A stretch of 64,000 nucleotides of DNA from Microglena sp. YARC (Eukaryota > Chlorophyta > Chlorophyceae > Chlamydomonadales > Chlamydomonadaceae): NCBI GenBank assembly GCA_022414725.1, contig CM039464.1:34105763-34169762 (forward strand). The letters are read 5' to 3'. The position numbers and the translations under genes were made by a program. The notes under the pieces were generated by a model, which was not told where the DNA came from, ran no database searches, and saw only the letters and a program-made list of their open reading frames with translations. Shown piece after piece: positions 53,641-63,646 of this stretch; the first letter of the stretch is position 1; every line of letters starts with the position of its first letter.

Positions 53641-55783
53641 ATGCTACTTCCTCGAGGTCCTCCCGCCGGCTTTGAGAAACTCCAAGAGTCAAATGGTCTT
53701 TCTTGGTCGCGCGGGATTCGCAGCGTCATTATCAGCAATGGCTGCGACCGAGTCCTTCCAACGGAGGACCCGGCTCCTCTTCATGATTGGCTAGATGTTT
53801 GTGCGCCAGCGGCCTCTGCTGACGGTCATGAGAATCCTTCCGCCATCGTGGAAGTAACCCCCCCCAATCAATTCTTCTCCTCCACGGTTTCTTCTCCTAT
53901 TGTCCGACGCCTCTCTCCTGAGGTTGAGGACGTACTGATGCGTCTCTGCTGTGTCTCTACTCAGATTATCGAGTACTCCAGGAAGCCTCCACCCCCGGCT
54001 GCTAGATTCAGCGATGATGACGATGTTACTGATGATGATGATGATCTGCAGAGTGCTATGAGTGGTGACTTCGGTGGAGCTACTCCGTCGACTGGAGTTA
54101 CTCCGTCAACTGCCACTCGTGTGTTTCACACTGCCCCTGTCTCACCAGTGTATGAACATCCGTCGGCTCCTCCGCTTGAGCCTTCCCCTGTGTATAAGCC
54201 TGAGCCCTCTTCTGCGCCTCTGCTTGTGTCTCTTCCACCGGTCCACCCAGAGGTGGCCAAGCCGTCTCTGCTGAATAGGTCTGCGTCTTTCACCATGCCT
54301 ATGGAGCGAGGTGTCCTTGGCTACAACACTCGTTCTCGAGACGCTGCTGCTACGGCTGGACGCTCATCCTCTGCTGGCACTTCTCAGGGGGGCCCCTCCG
54401 CCTCCGCCGGTGGAGATGCCTCCTGCTCCTGGTCCCCCTGCTCCTGGACGTCCTTCGCTGTCATGCGAGTCTTGGGAGCATCTGCTTACTGGAGGACCTC
54501 CTCTACTCCTGCGGCTGCAGGACTGTCGTCAGATCCGCCAGGAGCACTCTGATGGAGAATCCTTGAACCGCACTCTGTACGGTAGGCTGGATATGCATGC
54601 CACTCAGACCAATGTTGATAAGAATGGTCGCCCTAGGCGCGTCATGGCTTTCTCAGAACTTGGTATCCAGTGCAGGGAGTTTCTAGGACAGGTTAAGCAG
54701 GGGATTAGCTACCCTGCTGCAAATGGTGTGACCTTTGGGGGCATTGGGCGTAGGAACAATGACCTGCGGGGGTACCAGTTTGTCAAGGTGCCTCAACCTT
54801 TCTGTCCTGTTCGACCTGACTTCGAGCTAGTGTTGAGTGTTGCGCAGTCCCTGTCAGCTATCAGGAACTTAGATGACCAGCGCACGTATGACGCTGGTCT
54901 TGCTGCTGAGTATTTCCTAGGGATTCGTGATTCGCTAGCTCCTAGGGCTTCTTCCCCTGCTGCTGGGACTTCAGCTTCTCATGGTGAGTCTCTTGCAGAT
55001 CCTGCACTGTCGGGTTTCAGTGCACTGCCCCCGCCTCGTCAGGAGTTCATGATCTTGACCATGATGCTTGCCAACATGACGGATGCGTTAGTCAAGGTAT
55101 ATAAGGACTTTGCGACGCCTCGGGATATCTTGTTGCATATCCGGAGGCAGCAGTCTGATGCCCTTGCCTCTCGTGCCCCTCTCTTGCTGAAAGAGTATCT
55201 TGATTCTGTCATGGACCCTCATGAACAGGTTGACGTTTTCTTTCGTCGAGTTCGCGGTCTGTGTGCTGACCTCCGCAGTGCTGGGTTTCCACAGCCTCAG
55301 CGTCATGCCATGGGCATCATAGTTCACGGTGCGAGTCTGCCCCGTTTCGAATCGCTGCGGATCAAGTATGGTACCTTGCTGTATAACCAGCAGCCTGTTG
55401 AGTACTGGTCCTGTCTAGAGGACTACAGGACGCTAGATATTCTTAACATAGCGCTCCCCAGGAATGACGCCAGGCATCCTGGTTGGTCCCGTAACTCTCC
55501 CCAGTTCCCTGCCAATGCTGCACTACCGCGCAGGCAGGGCACTGGTTCTCAGGGTTCCGGGTCTACCAAGAGGCGCCTGGAGTGTACCTGGGGACCATGC
55601 CCTCATAAGGAGGGTCACTCGGTGGAACGGTGCTGGACAAAGTACCCACATCTGATAAGGGGCAAGGATGAGGCATCGCGTACTGTACCGATGCCTGTCA
55701 ACTTGGCCCTTCCAGCTGTGCTTACTCCCAGGCAGATGTCCTCCTTGCAGGCTCAGATTGATGGGTTTGCTATGCAGAAATAG
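53641..55783 (+). pseudogene. copia B gag with one frameshift
   Basis: The best gag in the window. Frame 1 (53641 to about 54400) carries MLLPRGPPAGFEKLQ, DVCAPAASADGHENPSAIVE, an acidic DDDDVTDDDDDL and GYNTRSRDAAATAG. Frame 2 (about 54400-55783) carries SLSCESWEHLL, GYQFVKVPQPFCPVRPDFEL, LANMTDALVKVYKDF and the knuckle CTWGPCPHKEGHSVERC. The shift falls in a GGGGGGCCCC tract. It ends with TAG at 55781-55783 in frame with pol. Confidence 0.88.
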
Positions 55784-57684
55784 GAGGTAAGCTCTGTTCT
55801 TTTCTCTTGCACTTCGAAATTCTCTAACGTCTGTAGCCCAAGCCTGTCTGCGGGTGTCTGGCATGTTGATTCTGGAGCTGGAATGTCTATCACAGGTGAT
55901 CTCTCCTTGTTCACTGTGTATCATGCTTCCAGAAATGGAACATCAGTTAAATTTGGTGACGGAGTGATTCAGAGGTCAGTGGGTGCAGGGTCCATTGTGT
56001 TATGCAGTGATTGGTTACCAACACCGATCACTCTGACAAATGTACTCTACATACCCCACTGTCCTGTGAATCTCCTATCGGTAAATGCTGTGGCTCACTC
56101 TCATCACTGCCAGGTTTCTTTTGATAGTCTTAGTTGCACTGCCACTCAGAACTCTAATGTGCTCTGGTCTTTTCCTGCCTCCAGTGATGGTGTCTACAAG
56201 TTTACCTGTAGTCCATGTGTCAACCCTAATGGCCGTCTGTATAGTGCAAACCATTACCCAGTTTTTGCTCTTGATGTTGATGAGGATGGTGGAGTTGTTG
56301 TTCCTACCACCCCTGAGTGGCTTTGGCATAGGCGGCTGGGTCACCCTGGCTATGAAGCCATGCACAAGCTTGTCAGGGATGGTCTGGTTCACAACTTACC
56401 CCTCACCCTCAAACAAGTACTGAAACTGTCTAAGGTCCCATGTGATGCTTGTCAGAAGGCAAAGGGGAAACGTATCCCTTTTCCTAAAGCAAGCTTGACT
56501 GTGATCAATGCACCTCTCCAGCGTCTTCACTTGGACATCATGGGGCCAGTTCATATTAGGGGTTTGCGTGGGGAGTTTTACATCATGTGTCTCACAGACC
56601 AATACTCTGGCTACGCTGAGGTATTGTGCTTGAGAACCAAGGGTGAGGCTCCCTTAGCAGTTCAAACTATCATCCTCAGATGGATGAATCAGTTACATGG
56701 GTTTGTTTTCAAGTGCCTGAGATCTGACAGGGCTAAGGAATTTATAGTGGAGTGGTTCGAGCTTTGGTTGAAATCGGTAGGAGCTGTGCATGAATTATCT
56801 ATGGCATACACTGCTCAGCAGAATGCAACTGTGGAAAGGTACAATGGGGTCTTGCAGAACATAGCTAGGGCGATTCACTTAGAGTCTAAACTAGCTAAGT
56901 CCTTTTGGCCCTATGCCTTCCTAGCTGCTTGTTACCTACGAAATCGGCTGCCCAATCAGGGTGACAAGACTCCTTATGAGCTGTTCTTCGGGGTTATGCC
57001 TGATGTGTCGTTGTTGCGAGTGTTTGGTTGCCCTTGCTATGTTACATTAGTCAATGGGAAGAAGCGCAACAAGCTGGACGAAAGGGCGTTATCTGGTAGA
57101 CTGGTTGGGTATTCTCTGGTGAGTAAGGGCTATTTTGTTTGGGTTCCTAAGTTGCGCCAGGTAGTAGAGAGTCGTGATGTGCTCTTCTATGAACAGTTTA
57201 GCTACAACTGTATACCTGGGCTATCTCCCTATGATGGATCTCGGTATTTTTCTCGCACCCCTGCCGCTATCAACGGACAAGTGCTTGATCCTACAGACAA
57301 CGTCCTAGATCCTTAACCGACCCCGATTGTTGACCGCTGTACTGGTCATGGGATGAACTTGCGTCCCAGGTCAGGGACTGATGGTGCTGTATTGCGTGCG
57401 AAGGTAATGGGTGGGGGAGATTCTGATGTTCCTTCAAGCTCTAATTTATCCGAATCTCAGGGGGTCGCCAGGCCTATCTCTGCGTCTAGGCTCGTCGGTG
57501 AAGCTTTAGGATTAGGACAGCCTTCGGTCATAGTGGAGCCTGTACCAGGTCCGCTGCTTACACGTCGCCACCCCCCGTCCACCTGTTCGGATGGCTCGCA
57601 GGGGTTGTTGATCACTTCGCCTCCTGCTGTCTCTGGTGGTTTATACCGGACAAGGCATTGCAACGATGTAGCCGTCACCGAGAG
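55784..57684 (+). pseudogene. copia B pol: protease and integrase
   Basis: Continuous frame from the gag TAG to TAA at 57314-57316: WHVDSGAGMS protease (about 55860), LWHRRLGHPG...CDACQKAKGK zinc domain, and an integrase core with all three acidic residues (LDIMGP, RSDRAKEF, NATVERYNG). Next come RLVGYSLVSKGYFVWVPKLR and, after the TAA, a further linker (57353-57680) in the same frame. RT and RNase H are absent. Confidence 0.92.
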
Positions 57685-58431
57685 TGTGGCCTGCCCATGT
57701 GTGCGGGCGCCATCGATGGGACCTTTGTTAGGATAGAAAGTCCTAGAGAATTTGGTGATGCATACTATTGCTACAAAAAATATCACGCCATCCTTCTGTT
57801 TGCATGTGTTGATGCAGCTGGACTATTCACGTACTTGCGACTGGGTGAGGCAGGGAGTGCAGGGGATGCTGCTACCTTTAATAGGAGTGGTCTAGACCTG
57901 AGAATCCAAGAGTACTTGGCAATGCCCCAAGGGTCACAGCCTCGACATATTGATGGGATGGAAGTAATGCCGTATTTAGTTGGCGATGGTGCCTTTAAGT
58001 TGACAGAGCACCTCATGAAGTGTTATGAGGTGGGCAACCCTACACCTGCCCAGTTCAACTTCAACTATGCTTTGATTAGAATAGGGCGGGTTGTTGTGTG
58101 TGCATTCGGTAGACTGAAGGGTCGATTTAGGCTACTGTACAGTACACGTCTTCGAGACCCTGTCACTGCGGTCAAGGTTTCTCGGATATGCTGTGCCTTG
58201 CACAACTTCTTGGAGCGCAGGCATCCTTATCCTCAAGACATGCAGATGGAACCTGTTGTTCCCTCTGATATCAACACAGTCAATTGGGAACCTGGTACCA
58301 TGGGTGCATCTGGTCACAAGAGGAACTTGCTAGCTTCCTACATGGAGAGGGTGCTCGGGGTTGAGCCCGTAACCTACACACACGCACAGTTGGGAAACCT
58401 TTTTCATGGCCCACTCGGATTTGAGGGATAG
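57685..58431 (+). pseudogene. Harbinger transposase, DDE nuclease part
   Basis: DDE_Tnp_4-type catalytic domain: CGLPMCAGAIDGT (first Asp), YHAILLFACVDAAGLF, GSAGDAATFNRSGL, YLVGDGAFKL (second Asp), then IRIGRVVVCAFGRLKGRFR, where the family has VERAFG. The third catalytic Glu position (58096-58098) reads GTG, Val, and the next Arg position reads Cys. It ends KVSRICCALHNFLERR and TAG at 58429-58431. It is separated from its N-terminal part by copia B. Confidence 0.85.
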
Positions 58432-58547
58432 CAGGCACCATCCTCTTTCTGACCTAGAAACTTACCTAGAAACCTAGGCTGCCCAGGCCCCGGTTTCTAG
58501 GTTAGTCAGTGCCAGTCCAGGGGTCAGCCTATGACATGTCTAGGTCA

Positions 58548-58640
58548 GTGTGTGACAGTCCAGGGGTAAGCCAAATAGGCTGACAGACTTGCCCAACCGT
58601 GACAAGAAGTGCTGAAAGAAAAAGCGTTGAAAAAGCTGCG
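58548..58640 (-). repeat. SINE-like repeat, copy 8 (no CATA tail)
   Basis: 'CAGTCCAGGGGTAAGCCAAA', 'TAGGCTGACAGACTTGCCCA', 'GACAAGAAGTGCTGAAAG', 'AAAAGCGTTGA' in reverse order. Confidence 0.5.
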
Positions 58641-58944
58641 TAGGCAGTTGCTTGACAGCACACACCTAATGATCATGTGCAAGCCCAATAGGCTGAAGAG
58701 ACATCCCCAATAGCGAGAGAGAGTTGGATGATTTTGTATTTTTTATACAATTTATGTAACATGTTCCTTCTCATTTGCAGCTATTTGGGCCATATCTCAA
58801 CACTATCAGCTTGCGACTGTGCCGCACCCTCTGAAATATTTGAAGACTAGAAGCAACAATAATTAAGAATTGGATAAGAAAAGGTATGAGTGAAACAACG
58901 AAGATACGGAAAAGATAACAACAGAAAACAATATATAGTTCCAG

Positions 58945-58980
58945 AAAAAAATCCGGACCAAAAGCAAAATCGAGGCAAAT

Positions 58981-59026
<46 letters not shown>

Positions 59027-59202
59027 ATTTTGCTTTTGCTCGATTGAGCTTTTGCTTTTGGTCCGATTTTGGTCCTGACCAAAATCGATTCTGGTCAATG
59101 TTGTAGTGTGACCACTAAGATTTTGGTGATAGGCAAAATCGACCCAAATCGGACCAAAACCGGACCAAAATCGTCCGGACCAAGAGCAGTGTGACCTACC
59201 CC
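58945..59202. repeat. Harbinger right end with a 45-C run
   Basis: GGACCAAAAGCAAAATCGAGG, about 45 C residues (58981-59025), then GATTTTGCTTTTGCTCGATT: the run splits two arms of an inverted repeat. The TIR follows at 59181-59202. Confidence 0.8.
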
Positions 59203-59385
59203 TAACTCATTTGTCCATTTGACCGGGAAACAAAAAAACTTGAAGCCTGACACGTCAGCCAATGGTCGCGTAACAAACTCGCTTCGGTCAGGGCCATCGT
59301 TGCCACCTTTCGTTCCGTTGCCAACACACTCCGCCAATTTTCCGCGTCGCTTGCGACGCTGCATATGACTTGTCATAGGACTTTG

Positions 59386-59559
59386 TCGACCCTAACGTCG
59401 CGCCGACCGGCCGAACACAGGCAGGTGGCCATAGATTTGGCGCATCCCAAAACCCTTAACCTGGGCATAGTTACCATGCGTCTCACCTTGCCCAACATCG
59501 TTCCTTTGCCAGGACCTACCCCGAGCCTGGACCAGGAACTTCGGTGGCCGCTTCGCTAT
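59386..59559. other. no recognised feature
   Basis: 174 bp between the R2 repeat and the next LTR. Nothing recognised. Confidence 0.5.
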
Positions 59560-59912
59560 TGTTACACCACGATTCGGGTGTGACACGAATATACGCGCAC
59601 GTAGCGCAGTACAGTCAGATATAGAGCTTCGAGTAGTAGTTTGGGCGAGGACCTGCGGAAGGTTCCGTCACAATAGTAGGGGTCCGTCCAATGTTCCCGA
59701 TCCGAGATCTAGTTGGCCGATGCAAGGTTCCGTGGGGGATATTCCTAGGGAAAGGTCCGTTTGGGAGCGACCCTTTGAAAGAATATCCAATTGGGAATAT
59801 TCAAAGGAATGTTCGAGGAATGTTCTTTAGGAATATTCCGATGGGAAAAGCTATAAATAGAGTGCCTACGCCTGAGTCTTTAATTATATTCTAATTCACT
59901 TGTAACCCGAGT
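59560..59912 (+). repeat. 5' LTR (at least the first 353 bp)
   Basis: Contains GTGTGACACGAATATACGCG, GGGTCCGTCCAATGTTCCCG, several GGAATATTC palindromes and the TATA-like CTATAAATAG at 59851-59860, a likely core promoter for element RNA. Confidence 0.8.
59851..59860 (+). promoter_or_regulatory. TATA box of the LTR
   Basis: CTATAAATAG, conserved in the 3' LTR (63939-63948). Distance to an in-LTR start is unknown. Confidence 0.5.
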
Positions 59913-61600
59913 CAAGAGTCACCCCTGGAGCCCCGTCCCTTGTCCCAGTTTCCTCTACGTGAGTTCTCTTGGATCCCCCGCATCGCCCTGTCGGACATAT
60001 CCTTGTCCCGACCCAAGACCCTGATTACCAAGCCCTGGATACCCAAGACATCTGAGCAAGTACGTACCTTAGTGGTGCTATTGCCTGATCCTTGCGCTTA
60101 GGCTCGGAATTAGATTAGTTCCCCCCGGAAAGTTACGAGCAAGAGCGCCGTTCCTCTCTGTCCTGTCATAGACGGAATTAGGAAAGTCCCCCTAAGCAGT
60201 ACGAGCAAGTAATAGCGCTCGGCTGTCTTTCCTGCCGAAGGCACGGATTCCGTGTTACTCGTCGACGTACGACACCCTCCCCACCCTCCCCCTTGAGAAG
60301 TACGGATCTAAGCCCCGTGCCTATCTTTCCTACCTACGTGGGATTAGTCACCAGTGTCGCAGACCAGTCTGGTTCACTCGTGTAGAAAATAAGAGAAGTA
60401 CACCTGTGTTATTCAGAGTGTAGCAATACCATACTCGTCTGCTTATCAGTCAGTGTGTTACTGTTGTATTATAGGTCACTCTAAAGCGCGCGCCATAGCA
60501 ACCAAATCACCAGTGTTACACTTGATTCGGTAGTCTGGTCCGATCCACACGCTCGCGAGGCCTCCCTGCACCTCTCCTTACACTTGCAGTCACTCGAGAC
60601 CAAGCGCATATCTCGTGATCTTTCCAACACGTTGCGCTTACTACCCGTGACAATGTGAGATACCCTTGCAGTCATTTGAGTCCAAGAGCAAAAATCATGT
60701 GATCGTCCCTTTCTCTATGGGCGCTTACTATCCGTGACAGTTATTGTACCCCTGCTAGCAATACCCCTGGTGTGACTCGAGGCCAACCGCTAATCACGTG
60801 GCCACCCCTCTGACTACGAGTCGCTTACTACGCCTGCGCTCGCAGCCGACGCCAGTCCACGGAGAAAATACGGAAGTGCTGGACATCTCTCTCGCTACAT
60901 GCCGGTGGCGCGCAGCCCTGTCGCCCTAGCCAAGCCCCCGGCCAAGTCTCATGGCCTTCAGAGATGCATGGAGCTAGATATCATTAAAATATAAATAATG
61001 ATGAAATTAGCTAGAGCCCTAGGACTACAAGCCGAGCTAGGGCTACAAGTTTACCAGCCTTGGTGAACGTTACACTCCCCTCCGCTCCTTGCCTCTAGCC
61101 CCCCTTGATCCATCATGGATCACATGAATCATGTGGTGTTTCCGTCGCAGAAGAAATTGCCATTGCCCATACAACGACAACAACTTAGGGGGCTGTGGAG
61201 GGGACAACGAGAGGGGCTAGTACAAGCAGATAGTCAAACGGTTGGAAATTGTTATCTCGCAGCAACTACCCCAATACACGAGGATTATATTCCAGGAACC
61301 GTTTCTGTCCATGCCCATCTGCAGTCTAGCCAAAGGTACACGGATTTCCCATCCGTTACGTTCAATCCTACAGCGAACATCAGACACCTCGGACAGGCCA
61401 CAACATGGACATGGAACAACTTGGACTTGGAAATGGACGTGGGACAACTTGGACCTAGACCTTGCACAACCGGCGCCTAGCCTTGGGAAACATGTAACAA
61501 CTTGGAACCAAAGAAAAACTGGACCCCAAGAACAACATGTAACATGAGAACCATGACCCTAAGACAGACTAGCAACACCTGGATCTGCACTTGCAACAAC
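59913..61600. other. LTR-element interior, unassigned
   Basis: No protein family recognised. Two diverged 'CACTT(G)CAGTCA-T-GAG-CCAAG' blocks occur near 60582 and 60667 with CGCTTACTA nearby. Frames at 61115-61547 show no recognised motif. Confidence 0.5.
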
Positions 61601-61605
61601 ATGAA

Positions 61606-62280
61606 GCCCAAGCCATTAGTCCTAGGGTGTACCAAGTCCCTAAGGTGTAACGAGTCCAAGCCATCAGTCCTAGTGTGTACCAAGTCCCTAAGGTGTAACA
61701 AGTCCAAGCCATCAGTCCTAGGGTGTACCAAGTCCCTAAGGTGTAACGAGTCCAAGCCATGAGTCCTAGGGTGTACCAAGTCCCTAAGGTGTAACGAGTC
61801 CAATCCATGAGTCCTAGGGTGTACCAAGTCCCTAAGGTGTAACGAGTCCAAGCCATCAGTCCTAGGGTGTACCAAGTCCCTAAGGTGTAACAAGTCCAAG
61901 CCATCAGTCCTAGGATGTACCAAGTCCCTAAGGTGTAACGAGTCCAAGCCATGAGTCCTAGGGTGTACAAAGTCCCTGAGGTGTAACCATTCCAAGCCAT
62001 CAGTCCTAGGGTGTACCAAGTCCCTAAGGTGTAACGAGTCCAAGCCATGAGTCCTAGGGTGTACCAAGTCCCTAAGGTGTAACAAGTCCAAGCCATCAGT
62101 CCTAGGGTGCACAAAGTCCCTGAGGTGTAACGAGTCCAAGCCATGAGTCCTAGGGTGTACAAAGTCCCTAAGGTGTAACAAGTCCAAGCCATTAGTCCTA
62201 GGGTGTACAAAGTCCCTGAGGTGTAACGAGGCCAAGCCATCAGTCCTAGGGTGTACCAAGTCCCTAAGGTGTAACAAGCC
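61606..62280. repeat. 48-bp minisatellite, about 14 units
   Basis: Units 'AGTCCTAGGGTGTACCAAGT-CCCTAAGGTGTAACGAGTCC-AAGCCATC'. Since 48 is a multiple of three, the two minus-strand frames stay open for over 260 codons each (16-residue repeats LHLRDLVHPRTDGLDS and YTLGTWYTLGLMAWTR). This probably reflects periodicity rather than selection. Confidence 0.9.
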
Positions 62281-62535
62281 ACCAAGAAAAACCAAGACCC
62301 CGAGGCAGACACGGCACCACCGGGATCTGGCCCTCGAACAACATGATTTACCTGGAACACGAAAACAAAAATGGAACTAGAGACGTCTAGGCCCTGGAAA
62401 AAAAATGATACGAGCCATGAGTTGTCTTAGACACCACACTTGCAGCTCAAGCTCCAGTCTTGATACAATGCTTGCCGCACTGCACACCCGGACACTTTGT
62501 GCCACCAGCGCCCTACACCAGGGTTACTGATAAGC

Positions 62536-63235
62536 CCATTACATTACATTACATTACATTACATGTTAAAGTCTACTTGACACCGCGAGGGTGTATGAGA
62601 CTCTGTGCTTTAAACAAAAAGAAAAAGCACCCACAAAGCAAAAAAACCCATTACATCAGGGGTGTGTCGAGGACAAACAAACCAAACTCCCAACCACCGT
62701 TTTGGTGGCGTAGGTATTAAACCCCTTAGAGCAGGACCCAGATCTCAACCACTTACAGTGGCGGAGGTAAGAAGCTAACAAATGAGAAGTCTCAAGAAGA
62801 AAAAAAAGGGATAATAAATTACGGTGCCACTAAGCAGTCCAGGGCTTCCTGTCTTGCTCTTCTACAAGTAGAAAGATAGTCGGCTAGGTTGCTCCAAAAA
62901 GACTTAGTGCCATTTCCATTCATAAAGGTTCTGAATGTGGAATCGCAGAATTCCACATTCCATACGGTTAAGTCGGTATCCTCATGGACATGCCTATAAA
63001 TATCTGTAAACAGATTCTGGTAGCGGAGGCGAATATCATTATAAAAAGGGCACTCAAACATATGCATTTCATCCTCAGTTTTTTGGAACCCACACATTTG
63101 ACAGTGTCTCATTGAGCGAGGGATGTGTGCTCTATCCACCACCCTCATTCTTTCTGTGTTCAGCCAATGGGAACCCATTCTAAACTGTGCTTGACCCATG
63201 GACAATGAGTCCCCCCTCCTGCCTTTGCTCAACAA
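62536..63235 (-). pseudogene. LINE 3' fragment: RT C-terminal zinc-binding region and tail
   Basis: Minus frame 63235-62819: FRMGSHWLNTERMRVVDR, CQMCGFQKTEDEMHMFECPF and YNDIRLRYQNLF, a C-x2-C...H-x4-C zinc-binding segment that ends many LINE reverse transcriptases. The stop is TAA at 62819-62821. About 250 bp further (in element direction) lies a (TGTAA)n tail at 62536-62562. The RT core is missing. Confidence 0.7.
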
Positions 63236-63646
63236 CCAGCAGGGCGAGGACTACGAGGACACTGATGGTACCAGCCACCAGCGCCCTCACCGCCTACCTG
63301 GCACCAGCTCACGCCCCCGGCGTGCGCCTTGATGTGGACTACATTCTATTTAGCTTTTTTTTTACTCACCCGTGCCCCCCCGAGGAATCTTTTTTTGGAC
63401 TAAATAGAACGGTTGTAGTAGCATAGGACCCTGATACAAGTACCTACACTATCCGGTACATGGTAGACAAATAGTCATAGTCCAAGTTTCCAAGTCCGAG
63501 TCCAAGATTTTCAAGCCCAAGATGTCAAGTCCAAGTATCCAAGTCAGGATTTAAGTAGTTCTTTTGTCTTCTCACCTAGTAGATAGTCCCAGCAGGGTTC
63601 AGTTCTAATGATGAGGGCATCATTTGCTTGAGGTAGTGGGGGTGAG
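63236..63646. other. LTR-element interior, right part
   Basis: CCAAGT-CCAAGT repeats at 63480-63545 and a polypurine stretch before 63647. A CTATTTAG...CTAAATAG inverted pair spans 63347-63408. No gene recognised. Confidence 0.45.

Larger units (their letters stand above)
53287..57684 (+). mobile_element. copia B, inserted in the Harbinger transposase gene, 3' truncated
   Basis: A 319-bp LTR (TATCAGC..GCTGATA), gag and pol up to the linker after integrase. Similarity to copia A stops at about 57684, where Harbinger coding sequence resumes in frame. RT, RNase H and 3' LTR are gone. Confidence 0.9.
51430..59202 (+). mobile_element. PIF/Harbinger DNA transposon carrying nested insertions
   Basis: The left end GGGGTAGGTCACACTGCTCT plus TG and its exact inverse at the right end form a 22-bp perfect TIR. 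TAA flanks at 51427-51429 and 59203-59205. Subterminal regions share GGTCCGATTTTGGTCC motifs. The flanks together make one R2 repeat copy, which proves the borders. Inside are a LINE fragment, the transposase gene and copia B. Without copia B the element is about 3.4 kb, usual for an autonomous Harbinger. Confidence 0.9.

Noticed and set aside
61477..62360. Two overlapping minus-strand frames of over 260 codons that look like a repeat protein.
   Set aside because: Both arise from a 48-bp repeat (a multiple of three). No start context, domain or conservation supports translation.
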